A stretch of DNA of 6,974 bases from Nitrospirota bacterium (GTDB lineage: Bacteria > Nitrospinota_A > UBA7883 > JACRGQ01). Below are positions 6,735 through 6,974 of this stretch, piece after piece. Numbering within the stretch: the first letter of the stretch is position 1; each line of letters opens with the position of its first letter. The stretch is taken from contig JAJRYM010000075.1 in assembly GCA_024275775.1 (NCBI GenBank), positions 1-6,974 on the forward strand, written 5' to 3'. Made by a program: the position numbers and the translations under genes. The notes under the pieces were generated by a model. The model saw only the letters and a program-made list of their open reading frames with translations, had not been told where the DNA came from and made no database searches.

Positions 6735-6754
6735 GTTTTCTCTTTGTTTTCTCT
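6735..6754 (+). repeat. 9-bp direct repeat with 11-bp period
   Basis: GTTTTCTCT occurs at 6735-6743 and again, identically, at 6746-6754. The start-to-start distance is 11 bp, about one helical turn, and the second copy overlaps the putative -35 element. This geometry is like tandem half-sites of OmpR/PhoB-class regulators. It could also be a chance product of a T-rich tract. Confidence 0.5.
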
Positions 6755-6771
6755 CGTATTAGGTCTACAAT
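6744..6771 (+). promoter_or_regulatory. Putative sigma70-type promoter for the PAS-domain gene
   Basis: TTGTTT (6744-6749) and TACAAT (6766-6771) are separated by 16 bp. The -10 element matches the consensus at 5 of 6 positions; the -35 is poor (3 of 6), as expected for an activated promoter. Transcription would start near 6778, giving a leader of about 85 nt. Confidence 0.4.
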
Positions 6772-6851
6772 AGTCCCTGAAAGTGGGAATTCAATCCATT
6801 CTTTGCACCTTCGCCCGCTGATTAGCCCAATAGCATACGGCCGTCCGCTGG

Positions 6852-6858
6852 AAGGAGG
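6852..6858 (+). promoter_or_regulatory. Shine-Dalgarno site supporting a TTG start
   Basis: AAGGAGG, a near-perfect anti-16S match, lies 4 nt before the TTG at 6863. The first in-frame ATG (6878) is 19 nt away, too far to use this site, so TTG is the likely start. Confidence 0.7.
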
Positions 6859-6862
6859 AGTC

Positions 6863-6974
6863 TTGACGGATAAACCGATGTCGCCGAACATTTCGCCGAG
6901 CGATGACAGAGAAGCCCTGGCGCGCTTTCCGGACGAAAATCCCAATCCGGTTTTCCGGGTATCGAGGGATGGGC
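6863..6974 (+). CDS. Start of a PAS-domain sensor protein (3' end outside window)
   Basis: A reading frame from TTG at 6863 stays open to the window end, giving 37 complete codons. The product begins MTDKPMSPNISPSDD and continues with FPDENPNPVFRVSRDG, a typical opening of a PAS domain in sensor histidine kinases and diguanylate cyclases (consensus around FPxENPNPVLRV...DG). There is no signal peptide, so the sensor is probably cytosolic or membrane-attached further on. The output domain is not visible. It follows the BshC-like gene by 141 bp with its own promoter-like elements, so it is likely a separate transcription unit. Confidence 0.6.
   Translation, partial: MTDKPMSPNISPSDDREALARFPDENPNPVFRVSRDG

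Larger units (their letters stand above)
6722..6862 (+). other. 141-bp intergenic region with control elements
   Basis: This is the longest non-coding stretch in the window. It begins with a T-rich tract (about 6725-6760) that is not preceded by a stable GC stem, so I do not call a terminator. It then holds a promoter-like pair, an 11-bp-period direct repeat and the Shine-Dalgarno site of the next gene. I found no tRNA, riboswitch or other RNA fold by eye. Confidence 0.6.

Noticed and set aside
6722..6760. T-rich tract after the BshC-like gene as an intrinsic terminator
   Set aside because: No GC-rich hairpin precedes the T-run, so intrinsic termination is not supported.
6670..6945. Minus-strand 91-codon frame over the intergenic region
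   Set aside because: It overlaps the BshC-like C-terminus and the PAS gene start, has a low-complexity Lys/Arg/Ser composition, and no family resemblance.

Overview
The window reads as chromosomal DNA of a Gram-negative (diderm) bacterium. The main reason is a tripartite heavy-metal RND pump, which needs an outer membrane. GC content is moderate, Shine-Dalgarno sites are strong, and two genes start with TTG. I cannot place the organism below phylum level. The gene repertoire (CusA, a DPM1-type glycosyltransferase, a PIG-L deacetylase and a BshC-like protein) would fit an uncultivated deltaproteobacterial, nitrospinal or planctomycete-like lineage, but that is a guess.

Region 1 (1-3801) is the 3' part of a Cu(I)/Ag(I) efflux operon. 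It opens inside a gene whose product carries at least eight near-perfect 12-residue Met/His repeats. Its only ordinary segment resembles the C-terminal end of a CusB-type periplasmic adaptor. It is joined by an ATGA stop/start overlap to a complete cusA (1043 aa). CusA keeps the substrate methionine triad but has Ile where E. coli CusA has the proton-relay Lys984.

Region 2 (3856-6721) is a tight three-gene cluster on the same strand: a family 2 glycosyltransferase (TTG start), a PIG-L/LmbE-family metal-dependent deacetylase resembling BshB, and a 496-aa protein that I read as a distant relative of the bacillithiol cysteine ligase BshC. The genes overlap by 43 bp and 4 bp, so they are almost certainly co-translated. 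The order (sugar transfer, N-deacetylation, BshC-like ligation) parallels the BshA-BshB-BshC logic. However, the first enzyme is a GT2 rather than the GT4 BshA. A variant low-molecular-weight thiol or amino-sugar conjugate pathway is the most interesting hypothesis in the window.

Region 3 (6722-6974) is a 141-bp intergenic region with a plausible sigma70-type promoter and an 11-bp-periodic direct repeat. It is followed by the first codons of a new gene (TTG start, strong Shine-Dalgarno) whose N-terminus looks like the start of a PAS sensor domain. The gene runs off the window.
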